From the NCBI RefSeq assembly GCF_046195335.1, contig NZ_CP176093.1: DNA of 64,000 nt. One strand, 5' to 3'. The notes beneath the pieces were generated by a model. That model had not been told where the DNA came from. It did not search any database and saw only the letters and a program-made list of their open reading frames with translations. Below, piece after piece: positions 44,920 through 54,286 of the stretch. Both the position numbers and the translations under genes were made by a program. Within the stretch, counting starts at the first letter, position 1, and each line of letters begins with the position of its first letter. This DNA is from Methanospirillum lacunae. GTDB taxonomy: Archaea > Halobacteriota > Methanomicrobia > Methanomicrobiales > Methanospirillaceae.

Positions 44920-45795
44920 TTACTCTCCACCGGTTTTCTCTATTGTTTTTCCATATTTCACTGCGATTATTACACCGGAAAATACCAGGATTACTCCGAT
45001 ATATCCCTGGACCGGCAGTACTTCCTGGAGAAAAACATATCCAAACAGGGATGCAAAAACCGATTCAAGAGTGTAAATCAAACCGGTGTGTTCCGGAGAG
45101 GTGAATTCCTGGGCTATGGTCTGAAGAACAAAACCAATCAACGTACAAAATATTGCAAGATAAAGAATAATTCCCCAGCTTTCCAGAGGTGCCTGCGGGA
45201 ATGGCATTTCAAAGATAAGCATTGCTCCGAGTGAGAAGAGACTGGTAAACCCAAGCTGGAGCACACCGATGGTGAGAGCGTTTTCTCCGCTGTTCAGGAC
45301 CCATTTGGTAGTTATAATTACTATTGCATAGCAGATTGAACAGAAGAGACAGAGTATCGCACCAAAATCCAGTGCCAGACCATTTTTGAGTGTCATGAGG
45401 CCTACTCCGGATAAACAGAGACACACCGCTAAAAGAATAAAGGTATTTGGAATTCTCCGGAAGAATAGAATCTGAAGAAGTGGAACGAATACAACCGTTG
45501 TTGCCATAAGAAATCCGGCTGATGTCGTAGTGGTGGTTTTCATACCATAAAGGAGAAGTGTAAATCCACAGAAGTATCCAAATCCTAAAAGAGCACTGGA
45601 TGCCAGTGTATGCAGATATATCGAAGAGCGACATTTCAAGAGAATGAAAATTCCGATACCAAATGCGATACTAAAACGAAGTGCTATCAGGGTGAAGATT
45701 CCGAAACTTTCCATTCCCCATTTCATCGCAAGATATGTTGAACCCCATATCAGGACAATGAAGATAAGGATGATATCTGCAGATTTTTGATTCAT
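44920..45795 (-). CDS. EamA-family (DMT superfamily) transporter
   Basis: 291 aa with ten hydrophobic segments in two five-helix halves. ILIFIVLIWGSTYLAMKWG opens the first EamA repeat, and GAILCLFCSICYAIVIITTKWVL opens the second. GLIYTLESVFASLFGYVFLQEVLPVQGYIGVILVFSGV is the usual C-terminal signature. It probably exports or imports a small metabolite such as an amino acid; the substrate is unknown. It is convergent with the ABC exporter operon. T-rich tracts at 44822-44850 could terminate the operon. Confidence 0.88.
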   Translation of the reverse strand: MNQKSADIILIFIVLIWGSTYLAMKWGMESFGIFTLIALRFSIAFGIGIFILLKCRSSIYLHTLASSALLGFGYFCGFTLLLYGMKTTTTTSAGFLMATTVVFVPLLQILFFRRIPNTFILLAVCLCLSGVGLMTLKNGLALDFGAILCLFCSICYAIVIITTKWVLNSGENALTIGVLQLGFTSLFSLGAMLIFEMPFPQAPLESWGIILYLAIFCTLIGFVLQTIAQEFTSPEHTGLIYTLESVFASLFGYVFLQEVLPVQGYIGVILVFSGVIIAVKYGKTIEKTGGE

Positions 45796-46200
45796 GAGTT
45801 TTTATGGGACTGGTTTGTATGGATATGCAGTATCTTGTTTCAGACTTAATCCGGTAATTAGGTATTGATGGATTGATCCAGGGTATAAGAGGGATTTCTG
45901 ATAAAAATCAGATCCTTTGAGATAGTAAAACCGGAATATGATAGATTGATTCAAATATAAATTGTATCGTGACACAACCAGCAACAGATTTTCACTCAAA
46001 AAGATCATCCGAAAACATAATTACAGGATTTAATCCTGATTTTAACCTTACTTGGTTATGGTTTCTTGAAATTAGATAAATAAACAGATCAAGAGAATAT
46101 ATTGGCCCATAGAAGGAATATATGATCTAAAAAACTAATGTGATATATCACTTTCAAAATCCATTCCGGTTATTGAAACAAGAGGTGAATCTTCGCAATC
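45796..46200. other. Intergenic region, 405 bp
   Basis: No gene seen. A small inverted repeat CTGATAAAAATCAG lies near 45897. It should contain the promoters of the EamA gene and of hicBA. Confidence 0.4.
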
Positions 46201-46461
46201 ATGATTATTGAATATATTAATACTGCTCTCGCACAAGCACATTATGAATTGATTGATGACGAAGAGCCTTATTACGGTGAAATCCCGGATCTACCCGGTG
46301 TGTTTGCTACCGGAAAAACTCTCGAAGAATGTAGAAAAAATCTCATGGAGGTCGTTGATGGATGGCTTATCATCCGTCTTCGAAGAGGAATGTCTATCCC
46401 CTCGATACAAGGAATAAGTATAGAAGAAATTCAACCTATAGATACTCATGTCAGGGCATAA
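46201..46461 (+). CDS. hicB: HicB-family antitoxin
   Basis: 86 aa. The degenerate RNase-H-like fold of HicB is visible: YELIDDEEPYYGEIPDLPGVFATGKTLEECRKNLMEVVDGWLIIRL. The sequence ends with a short linker and lacks a C-terminal DNA-binding domain. It should bind and neutralise the HicA encoded next, whose start it overlaps by 14 bp. The order antitoxin-then-toxin is a known hicBA arrangement. Confidence 0.85.
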   Translation: MIIEYINTALAQAHYELIDDEEPYYGEIPDLPGVFATGKTLEECRKNLMEVVDGWLIIRLRRGMSIPSIQGISIEEIQPIDTHVRA

Positions 46462-46675
46462 ATTAGGTCCTGTAACATGGGATGAACTCGTTAAAACACT
46501 TTCTCGTTTAGGATTCGATGGTCCGCATCAGGGTGGAAAACACCCTTATATGATAAAAAACGGTCTTGTTTTGACATTACCGAATCCTCATCGAAAAGAG
46601 ATCAGTGTAGATCTTTTAAAACGTATACTCAAACAGGCTGATATTTCTCGAATTGAATGGGAATGTATAGAATAG
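46448..46675 (+). CDS. hicA: HicA-family mRNA interferase toxin
   Basis: 75 aa, the usual size of HicA (YcfA). The double-stranded-RNA-binding-like fold is recognisable, with LSRLGFDGPHQGGKHPYMIKNGL carrying the catalytic His of the GGKHPYM motif (H32). NPHRKEISVDLLKRILKQADISRIEW is the family's C-terminal helix. It should cleave mRNA when free of HicB. The ATG overlaps the end of hicB by 14 bp. Both toxin and antitoxin appear intact. Confidence 0.87.
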   Translation: MSGHKLGPVTWDELVKTLSRLGFDGPHQGGKHPYMIKNGLVLTLPNPHRKEISVDLLKRILKQADISRIEWECIE

Positions 46676-46959
46676 GTACAATTATTCCTATTATCAAAAA
46701 TGGGAATCAATCGAAAATAAATTTTTTTGGTACCCTGTATTTGATTCTATAATAATCAATTCTTCATATTTCCTGCTTTACTCCTAGGTTTTAAATTTGT
46801 ATTCACTCCTTTTTGTTACACTATCTGGAATGCATGAAAGGAATTACATATTATAGAATTATGTATTCCATATATATCAAATAAAAACTAATCGGTAAAT
46901 CTCCTAAATATTTTTATTTACGTATATTTATTGGCCTTCAAGTTAATCATTAGGCGGAA
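46676..46959. promoter_or_regulatory. Leader and promoter region of the biotin operon
   Basis: 284 bp, AT-rich. A TATA-like CTAAATATTTTTATT lies near 46904-46918, about 45 bp before bioB. No clear palindromic BirA or BioR operator was found. TAGGCGG five bases before the bioB ATG may serve as a ribosome site. Confidence 0.4.
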
Positions 46960-47937
46960 ATGTTTAATCATATTCTTTCGGCAGGGCAGAAAGTTCTGAA
47001 TGGAGGTCTCATTACCCGGAACGAAGCCCTGGATATTGCACAAGCCACCGGGGCAGATATCTATATTCTTGCAGCACTTGCATCCAAAATTCGCGAACAA
47101 TATACAGGGAACCAAATTGATCTCTGCTCAATTATTAATGGTAAATCCGGGAATTGTTCTCAGGATTGTAAGTTCTGCTCACAATCAATATTCCATACAT
47201 GTGCTATTGATACGTACCCACTGCTGGATGACGAAAAAATTATTGAATATGCCCATAGTGTTGAAAAAGCCGGGGCACACCGGTTTGCAATAGTTACCAG
47301 TGGAAGAGGTATTACTGAACATGATAACGATTTCATCTCAATAATCAGGATAATCCGTCGTCTTAAAGCAGAAACCAATCTCCGGTTATGTGTATCACTG
47401 GGAGAATTAACAGAGGAATCTGCGTTTATGCTCAAGGAAGCCGGCGTTTCGCGGTATCATCATAATCTTGAAACATCTGAAGAATTTTTCCCTCACATTG
47501 TCACAACTCATACATACCAGGATCGGATTAAGACTATCCAATGTGCCAGATCAGGAGGGCTTGAAATCTGTTCAGGAGGTATTATTGGACTTGGAGAAAG
47601 TATGGAACAGAGGATAAATTTGGCATTTGCACTTCGTGATCTCAATGTCGACTCAGTTCCTGTCAATATGTTGCATGCAGTACCGGGAACCCCGCTCGAA
47701 CATGAACCCCCTCTATCACCCTTGGAGATAATTAAAACAATTGCTCTCTTTCGGTTTATTCTCCCGACAACCAGTATCAGATCTGCCGGTGGTCGTGAGA
47801 AATTACTTCGGGATATGCAATCTGTTGGTTTGATGGCTGGCCTGAATGGCATGATGGTTGGTAACTATCTCACCACGAATGGCCGGAGTATTTCAGAAGA
47901 CATCTGTCTGCTTAATGATATGGGATACTCCTTGTAA
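46960..47937 (+). CDS. bioB: Biotin synthase
   Basis: 325 aa. Radical-SAM enzyme that inserts sulfur into dethiobiotin, the last step of biotin synthesis. The [4Fe-4S] cluster motif C-x3-C-x2-C is C66, C70 and C73 (NCSQDCKFCSQS). RYHHNLETSEEFFPHI and the GGIIGLGESMEQR and VPVNMLHAVPGTPLE segments are BioB signatures. The conserved TSIRSAGGREKLLRD region near the C-terminus matches the [2Fe-2S] side of the active site, including the Arg ligand. It is the first gene of bioBWAFD; its TAA is followed one base later by the bioW start. Confidence 0.93.
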   Translation: MFNHILSAGQKVLNGGLITRNEALDIAQATGADIYILAALASKIREQYTGNQIDLCSIINGKSGNCSQDCKFCSQSIFHTCAIDTYPLLDDEKIIEYAHSVEKAGAHRFAIVTSGRGITEHDNDFISIIRIIRRLKAETNLRLCVSLGELTEESAFMLKEAGVSRYHHNLETSEEFFPHIVTTHTYQDRIKTIQCARSGGLEICSGGIIGLGESMEQRINLAFALRDLNVDSVPVNMLHAVPGTPLEHEPPLSPLEIIKTIALFRFILPTTSIRSAGGREKLLRDMQSVGLMAGLNGMMVGNYLTTNGRSISEDICLLNDMGYSL

Positions 47938-47938
47938 C

Positions 47939-48766
47939 ATGACCGGGTATTTCAGCATAAAAATGCGGGCATCCCGGATTTTGAATCCGGATGAGCCTGA
48001 TATGCAACCAATACAGGAGCATGTATCCGGAGCAGAACGGATCATTCTGAAAGAAGAGATAGATGAGATTAGTACAGCACTCATTCATCGTGCCCAGAAC
48101 CATGATAACGGAGTACCTGATTTTATCAATCTGAAAATTCAGGGTATCAATCCTGAAACGATTACATATGTTCCATCGTTGCCGGTATACCTGGTTCAGG
48201 TTTCTGATCATATTGAAGCTCAAAAGGTCTGTAAAACGTTACTTGAGATAGCAGGGATATCTCCTCATTCTATTGATCATGCTTGTGAATTTTTAGAGAA
48301 TGGGGATACACATGGAAGAGGTTTAGCCGGTGCCCTGGTTATGGATTCCTCTTCAGCTGCAATAAGAAATCCTGATGATAAAGGCATCAGGGCAACGACC
48401 ATGGATTTTACTCCTTCTGCCCATCACAAAATACAAGAAATTTTAACTTTGTATGAACTTTCTCACACCCGCCTGAAGGAAGCCCTGGTTCTGGCCACCA
48501 AAGTTGCTTATGCACCCTGCGCCAGGGCAGAATTATGTTATTCTGATAATCCTGACTACCATATCGGTTATATCTCTATTACCGGAAAGGGATATTTTAG
48601 AATTCCTTATTTAAAAAGTTTATCTGCAAAAGGAGGAAGAGTCTTTTTTGTTGATACTGTTGATTTTTCATGGGAATCTTATTCCCGGTATATCAGGAGT
48701 ACTCCGGTCCTTATCGATCGAATATCACCATTTAACAGGAATTTCTCATTAGATCAAATTGTATGA
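47939..48766 (+). CDS. bioW: 6-carboxyhexanoate-CoA ligase (pimeloyl-CoA synthetase)
   Basis: 275 aa from the ATG one base after the bioB stop. An in-frame ATG at 47858 lies inside bioB and is rejected. It makes pimeloyl-CoA from pimelate, CoA and ATP. The start YFSIKMRASR and the nearby HVSGAERI match the BioW opening (Y-S-x-R-M-R-A-S, H-x-S-G-A-E). GRGLAGALVMDSS and TTMDFT also fit, and the C-terminus has the GRVFFVD pattern of the family. It provides the pimeloyl-CoA used by BioF, so the cell probably depends on pimelate from its surroundings or another pathway rather than BioC/BioH. Confidence 0.9.
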   Translation: MTGYFSIKMRASRILNPDEPDMQPIQEHVSGAERIILKEEIDEISTALIHRAQNHDNGVPDFINLKIQGINPETITYVPSLPVYLVQVSDHIEAQKVCKTLLEIAGISPHSIDHACEFLENGDTHGRGLAGALVMDSSSAAIRNPDDKGIRATTMDFTPSAHHKIQEILTLYELSHTRLKEALVLATKVAYAPCARAELCYSDNPDYHIGYISITGKGYFRIPYLKSLSAKGGRVFFVDTVDFSWESYSRYIRSTPVLIDRISPFNRNFSLDQIV

Positions 48767-48794
48767 CGATATAATTGAACACCGGGATATTATC

Positions 48795-50150
48795 ATGAAA
48801 AATCAAACCATCGAAACTATCGACAAACAGTATGTCTGGCATCCATTTACACAGATGAAGGAATGGCAGGAAGAGAGTCAACTTGTCATAACCGGAGGAG
48901 AAGGGGTCAGGCTCTGTGATGAGAATGGGAACTGGTATTATGATGGCAACTCATCAATGTGGGTAAACCTGCATGGACATAGAAAAAAGGAACTGGATGA
49001 TGCAATCATTCATCAACTGACATCTATTGCACACTCGACATTTCTTGGCCTGTCCAGCCCTCCGGCGGCTCTTCTGGCAAAAGAACTCATTTCAATTGTT
49101 CCAGAAGGGTTATCACGGGTTTTTTATAGTGATAGTGGATCAGAAGCCGTTGAGATAGCCTTGAAAATGGCATTTCAATATTGGCAGCAGCGGGAAAAAC
49201 CTGTTCCGACTAAAACTATGTTTCTTCATCTGGTAAATTCGTATCATGGAGATACGATTGGTTCTGTATCAGTAGGAGGAATTGATCTTTTTCATTCTAC
49301 ATATCATCCACTGCTCTTTCCTACCATCAGTGTTCCCTGTCCATACTGCTATAGATGTCCGTTTGAATGTGAACCAAATTCCTGCAAAATGGAGTGCCTC
49401 GAATCCCTCACCAATGTAATTAAAAAGGAACATGAACGGATTGCTGCATTTATTATCGAACCACTGGCCATGGGTGCAGCTGGGATGATCACCTTTCCTG
49501 ACCGATACCTCACCAAAGTCAGAGAATTGTGCAATACCTACAATATCCTCCTCATCGCCGACGAAGTGGCTACCGGGTTTGGGAGAACCGGGAAGATGTT
49601 TGCATGTGATCATGAAGAGATCAGTCCTGATATCATGACTGTTGCAAAAGGATTGACCGGAGGATATCTGCCTCTTGCCGCAACCATTACGACGGAAGAG
49701 ATTTTTAATGCATTTCTTGGTGATGCAAGCGAATCCAAAACGTTCTTCCATGGTCACAGTTATACCGGGAACCAGCTTGCCTGTGCTGTTGCCCGTGCAA
49801 ATCTGGAATTATTTCAAAAAGACCAGATAATTCCGGCATTGTGTGAGAAAGTTACGCTAATTGAATCTGAATTAAAATGGTTTTATACATTATCCCATGT
49901 TGGTGATATCAGGCAGATTGGCATGATGGTTGGAATTGAACTGGTCAAAAACCCTGATTCCAGGCAGCCGTATCTCCCTGAAGATGGAGTTATCAAGTCT
50001 GTAATTCTAGAGGCGCAACAACGTGGTATGATAACCCGCCCTCTTGGAAATGTCATTGTTTTTCTTCCACCGCTCTCCTCTACATTGAAAGAATTACACG
50101 AGATGCTCAATATTCTGTTTGAATCAATTACATCAGTTACACGTGATTGA
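48795..50150 (+). CDS. bioA: Adenosylmethionine-8-amino-7-oxononanoate aminotransferase
   Basis: 451 aa from the ATG at 48795; an earlier in-frame ATG at 48759 overlaps the end of bioW and is less likely. It converts 8-amino-7-oxononanoate to 7,8-diaminopelargonate using PLP. YVWHPFTQMKEW is the BioA start, and FYSDSGSEAVEIALKMAFQYW, LLIADEVATGFGRTGKMFAC and VAKGLTGGYLPLAAT (with the PLP Lys) are class III aminotransferase motifs. The insertion CPYCYRCPFECEPNSCKMEC, rich in Cys, is also seen in the Bacillus/archaeal BioA group. The amino donor (SAM or lysine) cannot be decided by eye. Its TGA abuts the bioF start. Confidence 0.9.
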   Translation: MKNQTIETIDKQYVWHPFTQMKEWQEESQLVITGGEGVRLCDENGNWYYDGNSSMWVNLHGHRKKELDDAIIHQLTSIAHSTFLGLSSPPAALLAKELISIVPEGLSRVFYSDSGSEAVEIALKMAFQYWQQREKPVPTKTMFLHLVNSYHGDTIGSVSVGGIDLFHSTYHPLLFPTISVPCPYCYRCPFECEPNSCKMECLESLTNVIKKEHERIAAFIIEPLAMGAAGMITFPDRYLTKVRELCNTYNILLIADEVATGFGRTGKMFACDHEEISPDIMTVAKGLTGGYLPLAATITTEEIFNAFLGDASESKTFFHGHSYTGNQLACAVARANLELFQKDQIIPALCEKVTLIESELKWFYTLSHVGDIRQIGMMVGIELVKNPDSRQPYLPEDGVIKSVILEAQQRGMITRPLGNVIVFLPPLSSTLKELHEMLNILFESITSVTRD

Positions 50151-51317
50151 ATGATTAAGGACGCTAAATCCAGGATAGATGAAATACAAAGATCAGGGAA
50201 ATATCGTCAGCTCCGGTTGGTAGAACAGACATCAGGACCTGAAATGGTCATGGACGGAAAGAAGTTACTAAATTTTGCATCCAATAATTATCTTGGACTC
50301 AGTAATCATCCGGTCATCTGTCAACGGGCATCAGATAGTATCGCCACCTGGGGGACAGGTTCTGGTGCATCCCGGTTAATTACCGGGAATACATCCATTC
50401 ATGAAGAACTGGAAAAAAAGATAGCAGATTTTAAAAAACAGGAATCTTCTGTAGTCTTCAATTGTGGATACATGGCTAATGTGGGGGGAATTACTGCTCT
50501 CACAGATAAGGATTGTATCATCTATTCGGATTCACTCAATCATGCAAGCATTATAGATGGCGCCCGCCTTTCAAAGGCTAAGATAGTCGTTTATGATCAT
50601 TGCGATCTTCGGGACCTTGAAGCAAAGATACGAGCTCATGGGAAAACAGGCGGACTTATTGTATCAGATGGAGTCTTCAGCATGGATGGGGATATTGCTC
50701 CTGTTCCCGAACTGGCAGAAATTTCCAGCCAATATGAATGTGCTTTGATGATAGATGATGCCCATGGTACCGGTGTACTGGGAAAGGCCGGAAGAGGAGT
50801 TTGTGAATATTTCAACCTCGATGATGGTGTAGATCTTCACATGGGCACATTATCTAAAGCTCTTGGGTCTGAAGGAGGTTTTATTGCAGGATCAGATCTC
50901 CTGGCTGAAATACTCAGGAATGTTGCACGCCCATTCATTTTTTCAACTGCACTCACTCCTTCTTCAATTGCTGCCTCTTCAGCAGCCATTGACATTTTAC
51001 TGGAAGAAAACTGGAGAATTAGAAAATTATCAGATAACTCCCGGTATCTTCGTGAGGGAATACAATCCATGGGGCTGGATGTTCCAGATGGGATAACTCC
51101 GATAATTCCTGTTATTATTGGGAAAAACGATGACACGGTTTTATTCAGTTCAATTCTGGAACAGGAAGGAATATTTTCTCCAGCCATCAGACCACCCACT
51201 GTTCCTGAAGGTTCAGGAAGAATCCGGCTTACGGTTATGGCGACTCATACTCGTGATCATCTTGATCAGGCAATTTCATCCTTTGAGACAGCAGGAAGAA
51301 AAACAGGACTGATCTAA
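50151..51317 (+). CDS. bioF: 8-amino-7-oxononanoate synthase
   Basis: 388 aa. PLP-dependent alpha-oxoamine synthase joining pimeloyl-CoA and alanine. NFASNNYLGLSNHP, GTGSGASRLITGN, DDAHGTGVLGKAGRG and GTLSKALGSEGGF (with the Schiff-base Lys) are all present. The C-terminal FSPAIRPPTVPEGSGRIRLTVMATHT is typical. The ATG starts directly after the bioA stop, and its TAA shares one base with the bioD ATG, so the three genes are tightly coupled. Confidence 0.94.
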   Translation: MIKDAKSRIDEIQRSGKYRQLRLVEQTSGPEMVMDGKKLLNFASNNYLGLSNHPVICQRASDSIATWGTGSGASRLITGNTSIHEELEKKIADFKKQESSVVFNCGYMANVGGITALTDKDCIIYSDSLNHASIIDGARLSKAKIVVYDHCDLRDLEAKIRAHGKTGGLIVSDGVFSMDGDIAPVPELAEISSQYECALMIDDAHGTGVLGKAGRGVCEYFNLDDGVDLHMGTLSKALGSEGGFIAGSDLLAEILRNVARPFIFSTALTPSSIAASSAAIDILLEENWRIRKLSDNSRYLREGIQSMGLDVPDGITPIIPVIIGKNDDTVLFSSILEQEGIFSPAIRPPTVPEGSGRIRLTVMATHTRDHLDQAISSFETAGRKTGLI

Positions 51318-52009
51318 TGAATGGATTTTTCATAACCGGGACAGATACAGAGATCGGAAAAACTGCAGTCACAGCAGCTCTTGCACAATATCTATCGGCC
51401 CGATACCGGGTTGGAGTATTTAAGCCGGTTCAGTCAGGTGTAACAAATCTTTTTGAAAGTGATGCATCCTATCTTTCCCGGGCTATAGGATATCCTGGAC
51501 CGTGTCAAGATTCTTTTGCGTATTCATTCACAAAACCCCTCTCTCCCATTCAGGCGGCAGAGTTTGCTCACGAATCTATCTCTCTGGATAAGATTCTGGA
51601 TATGTATGAGCGTGTTAGAAAAAGATCTGAATTCGTTCTGGTAGAGGGAGCCGGTGGATTAATGGTTCCGGTTGCAGAGAATCTCCTGATGGCAGACATT
51701 GCCATCAAATGCAATCTTCCGCTGCTGATTATTGCAAGACCGGATCTTGGAACTATCAATCATGTGCTGCTGACCATTCATACGGCCCGGTCATTAGGGA
51801 TCCAGGTGAGAGGTGTGATAATTAACGGTTACCGGGTTCACTCTTCCGGTCCTGATATTGAAAAAACTGTGTCACTGATCCAGGAGTTTGGAGATATTGA
51901 GGTGCTCGGAGTGATTCCATGGATCGAAGCTCCCGATACCATGTCATTGATTGATCTGATCTCACAGTGGATACAGAACTCAAATCAACCAATCGCAAAT
52001 CTGGGATGA
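51317..52009 (+). CDS. bioD: Dethiobiotin synthetase
   Basis: 230 aa. It closes the ureido ring of biotin by carboxylating 7,8-diaminopelargonate with ATP. The P-loop is GTDTEIGKT (ITGTDTEIGKTAVTAALAQ). VFKPVQSGV and the VEGAGGLMVPVAENLLMADIA segment are the other BioD signatures. It is the last gene of the operon; its ATG overlaps the bioF stop by one base. A plausible end of transcription is the T-rich run near 52155. Confidence 0.93.
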   Translation: MNGFFITGTDTEIGKTAVTAALAQYLSARYRVGVFKPVQSGVTNLFESDASYLSRAIGYPGPCQDSFAYSFTKPLSPIQAAEFAHESISLDKILDMYERVRKRSEFVLVEGAGGLMVPVAENLLMADIAIKCNLPLLIIARPDLGTINHVLLTIHTARSLGIQVRGVIINGYRVHSSGPDIEKTVSLIQEFGDIEVLGVIPWIEAPDTMSLIDLISQWIQNSNQPIANLG

Positions 52010-52186
52010 ATGTATTCGTAAACCATGAAGGTTTGCAAAAACGATGATCGTTGTTGGTTTCTGAATTGTTACGGGAATTTTAATATCATGAAAATCTTAA
52101 ACGTATTATTCAGGATATGAGATTCTGACGTATATGATTCGTTTTCAAATATCATGTTTTTTTAATCATATGTGTTTATGTTTTAA

Positions 52187-52196
52187 TTCAAACGAA
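52187..52196 (+). promoter_or_regulatory. TTCAAACGAA motif, copy 5
   Basis: Exact copy 47 bp before the ATG of the second GNAT gene, with the same following A-rich bases (TAAAA) as other copies. Confidence 0.35.
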
Positions 52197-52242
52197 TAAA
52201 ATGGATGTACAGAGATGATACTACTAATGAGGAATTAGATCC

Positions 52243-52689
52243 ATGAACATTGTAAAGGTAAAAGATACCGATAAAACAAAGTATATGGAATTGCTGCTTA
52301 TTGCAGATGAGCAGATAAGTATGATTGAAAAGTACTTGTATCGCGGTGATATGTTCGCTTTGTATGATGATGATGTCAGGGCAATTTGCGTTGTTACTCA
52401 AGAACAGCCAGGAATATACGAACTCAAGAATATTGTCACTGTTCCACAATATCAACGCAGAGGATATGGACAAACGCTGATTCAGTTTATTGTTAATTAT
52501 TACAAAAACTCAGATAATGAGTTATTTGTTGGAACAGGTGATACTCCTACAATACTTCGTTTTTACGAACGATGTGGATTTGTAAAATCACATGTTGAAA
52601 AAAATTTTTTTATCGATAATTACGATCATCCTATGTATGAAGACGGGCATCAGTTAATTGATATGGTTTACCTGAAAAGACATTTATAA
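52243..52689 (+). CDS. GNAT-family N-acetyltransferase
   Basis: 148 aa. Motif A of the acetyl-CoA site is clear: LKNIVTVPQYQRRGYGQTLIQFIV (R-x-x-G-Y-G). GTGDTPTILRFYERCGFVKSH is motif B. The overall pattern is that of the family related to small-molecule or peptide N-acetyltransferases. GAGGAATTAGATCC precedes the ATG as a good ribosome site. Substrate unknown. A TTCAAACGAA motif precedes it, and it stands alone between the biotin operon and the MFS gene. Confidence 0.85.
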   Translation: MNIVKVKDTDKTKYMELLLIADEQISMIEKYLYRGDMFALYDDDVRAICVVTQEQPGIYELKNIVTVPQYQRRGYGQTLIQFIVNYYKNSDNELFVGTGDTPTILRFYERCGFVKSHVEKNFFIDNYDHPMYEDGHQLIDMVYLKRHL

Positions 52690-53095
52690 TGGGGAATAAA
52701 CATCACCTAATGTGAATATATCAACCGTTTGTAGTCGTTCGATAAACCTGGACATGAGTCATGATATAAAATCGGGTGGCTCATGCCTTCATAAGGAAAA
52801 GAACCACGATGATGCCATATCAGACATCACAATTCTGATTCATCTTTTCATTTCCTCTCATTTTCTCAGTTATGGTCAGATAGCGACTATCTTTTGTTCT
52901 CGTCCTACTGCACATATTGTAAGATCCAGGAGAAATAGAACAAACCCTATCGTCATTGTAGAGTGAAAATCCTGCAAAATATGTCTAACCTAAGATCAGA
53001 AGATGCAGTAATCCCATTTGTCGTAGTTCCCATCGTGAAACATGTTGCATAGAGAGCAGTTCCAAAAACGCTGCAGAGAAACATAGCAGTGACCA
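52690..53095. other. Intergenic region with the out-of-frame 3' end of the MFS gene
   Basis: On the minus strand, positions ~53116 to 52953 read GTGSSLMVTAMFLCSVFGTA and ALYATCFTMG in a frame different from the annotated MFS stop. This is the expected last transmembrane pair of the exporter. Further left another minus-strand frame (FAGFSLYNDDRVCSISPGSY) has some protein character but no start. No other gene. Confidence 0.5.
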
Positions 53096-54286
53096 TCAGT
53101 GATGATCCTGTTCCTTCTTCTCCTTGCGGAGCATCTCAACCATCCTGCTGGCAACCGGTCCTCCTGCACAGCCCCAAAAAAAACCCATGCATAATAAAAC
53201 TGCAAGAAGAGGAATAATCCCTGCTCCCGGTTGTATCACCATAAGAATTCCTGTCACTATAATAATGAAAAGAGATCCTGCAATGGCAAAAGGTCTTCGA
53301 CCAATACGATCTGACCATGTTCCCATCGGAATCCCGATGACTGCTGTCAGGACCGGGGGAATAAGCAGATAAAGCCCTGATATTACAGGATCATACTTCA
53401 TCCCAGCCTGTAGAAAAAAAGGGAGAAGATAGAGAACGCCCATGTACACACATCCAAATAAAAGAAATGCAATGAAAGTTGCTGTGAACGCCCTGGTTTT
53501 AAATATCCGAAGATGTATCAATGGAATCTGGCATGTTTGTTCACGAAGAATAAATAAAATTAAATTGATTATACAAATTGCCGTCCAGATAATGATTTGT
53601 GGATCTAATATACCCAGATGGGGTACACGCTCAAGAACATACACCCCGGATGCCATGATACCAAAAAGAAGGGCTGCACCGAGGATATCAAAAGACTGAT
53701 TATCACGTTTGATATCAGGTGGAATTACATATACTGCCAGTATTACAATACCGATGCTAATCGGGACATTGATCAGAAATGCCCAGTGCCAAGAGAGATA
53801 CTGGGCAATAAATCCGCCAATTGCAGGTCCGGCAGCTACACCAATAGATACAGACATGGATATTGTTCCAAAAGCCATTCCAAGCATATCTTTTGGAAGA
53901 TATGTAACACAGAGGAGCGTTGCGGTTGCTGCTATCATGGCTGCCCCGATTCCCTGGATGATTCTGGATACGAGAAGTAATTCTAGGTTTATAGAAAATC
54001 CACAGGAAGCGGACCCGAAGGCAAAAACACACAGTCCCAAAAGAAATATTCTCTTGATATGTCCCCGCTCGGCAGTTTTTCCTATAATGAGGATGAGTCC
54101 TGCCATCATCAGAAGGTACGTGATGATGACCCAGGATACCGTTCCGGTATCAGTGCCGAATGATTCTGATATCTGAGGAAGTATGATGGTCACGATGGAT
54201 CCATCAAGCCCGTCTAGAAACATTCCAATGGCAATAACAGCAAGAAGAAGTTTCTGGTGGAGATGATTGGAGGTGATTGAAAACAT
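53096..54286 (-). CDS. MFS drug-exporter-type transporter (DHA2-like), probably frameshifted at the 3' end
   Basis: 396 aa with about 12 hydrophobic helices. DGLDGSIVTIILPQISESFGT is the motif of helix 1 in 14-helix drug:H+ antiporters, and LLVSRIIQGIGAAMIAATATLL and GPAIGGFIAQYLSWHWAFLINVPI (motif C and neighbours) confirm the class. The family normally has 450-520 aa and 14 helices; here the frame stops after GGPVASRMVEMLRKEKKEQDHH. One added G near 53110 would continue the protein as KGTGSSLMVTAMFLCS, which is the normal sequence of helix 13. The gene may therefore be a recent pseudogene or the window may carry a sequencing error. Confidence 0.8.
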   Translation of the reverse strand: MFSITSNHLHQKLLLAVIAIGMFLDGLDGSIVTIILPQISESFGTDTGTVSWVIITYLLMMAGLILIIGKTAERGHIKRIFLLGLCVFAFGSASCGFSINLELLLVSRIIQGIGAAMIAATATLLCVTYLPKDMLGMAFGTISMSVSIGVAAGPAIGGFIAQYLSWHWAFLINVPISIGIVILAVYVIPPDIKRDNQSFDILGAALLFGIMASGVYVLERVPHLGILDPQIIIWTAICIINLILFILREQTCQIPLIHLRIFKTRAFTATFIAFLLFGCVYMGVLYLLPFFLQAGMKYDPVISGLYLLIPPVLTAVIGIPMGTWSDRIGRRPFAIAGSLFIIIVTGILMVIQPGAGIIPLLAVLLCMGFFWGCAGGPVASRMVEMLRKEKKEQDHH

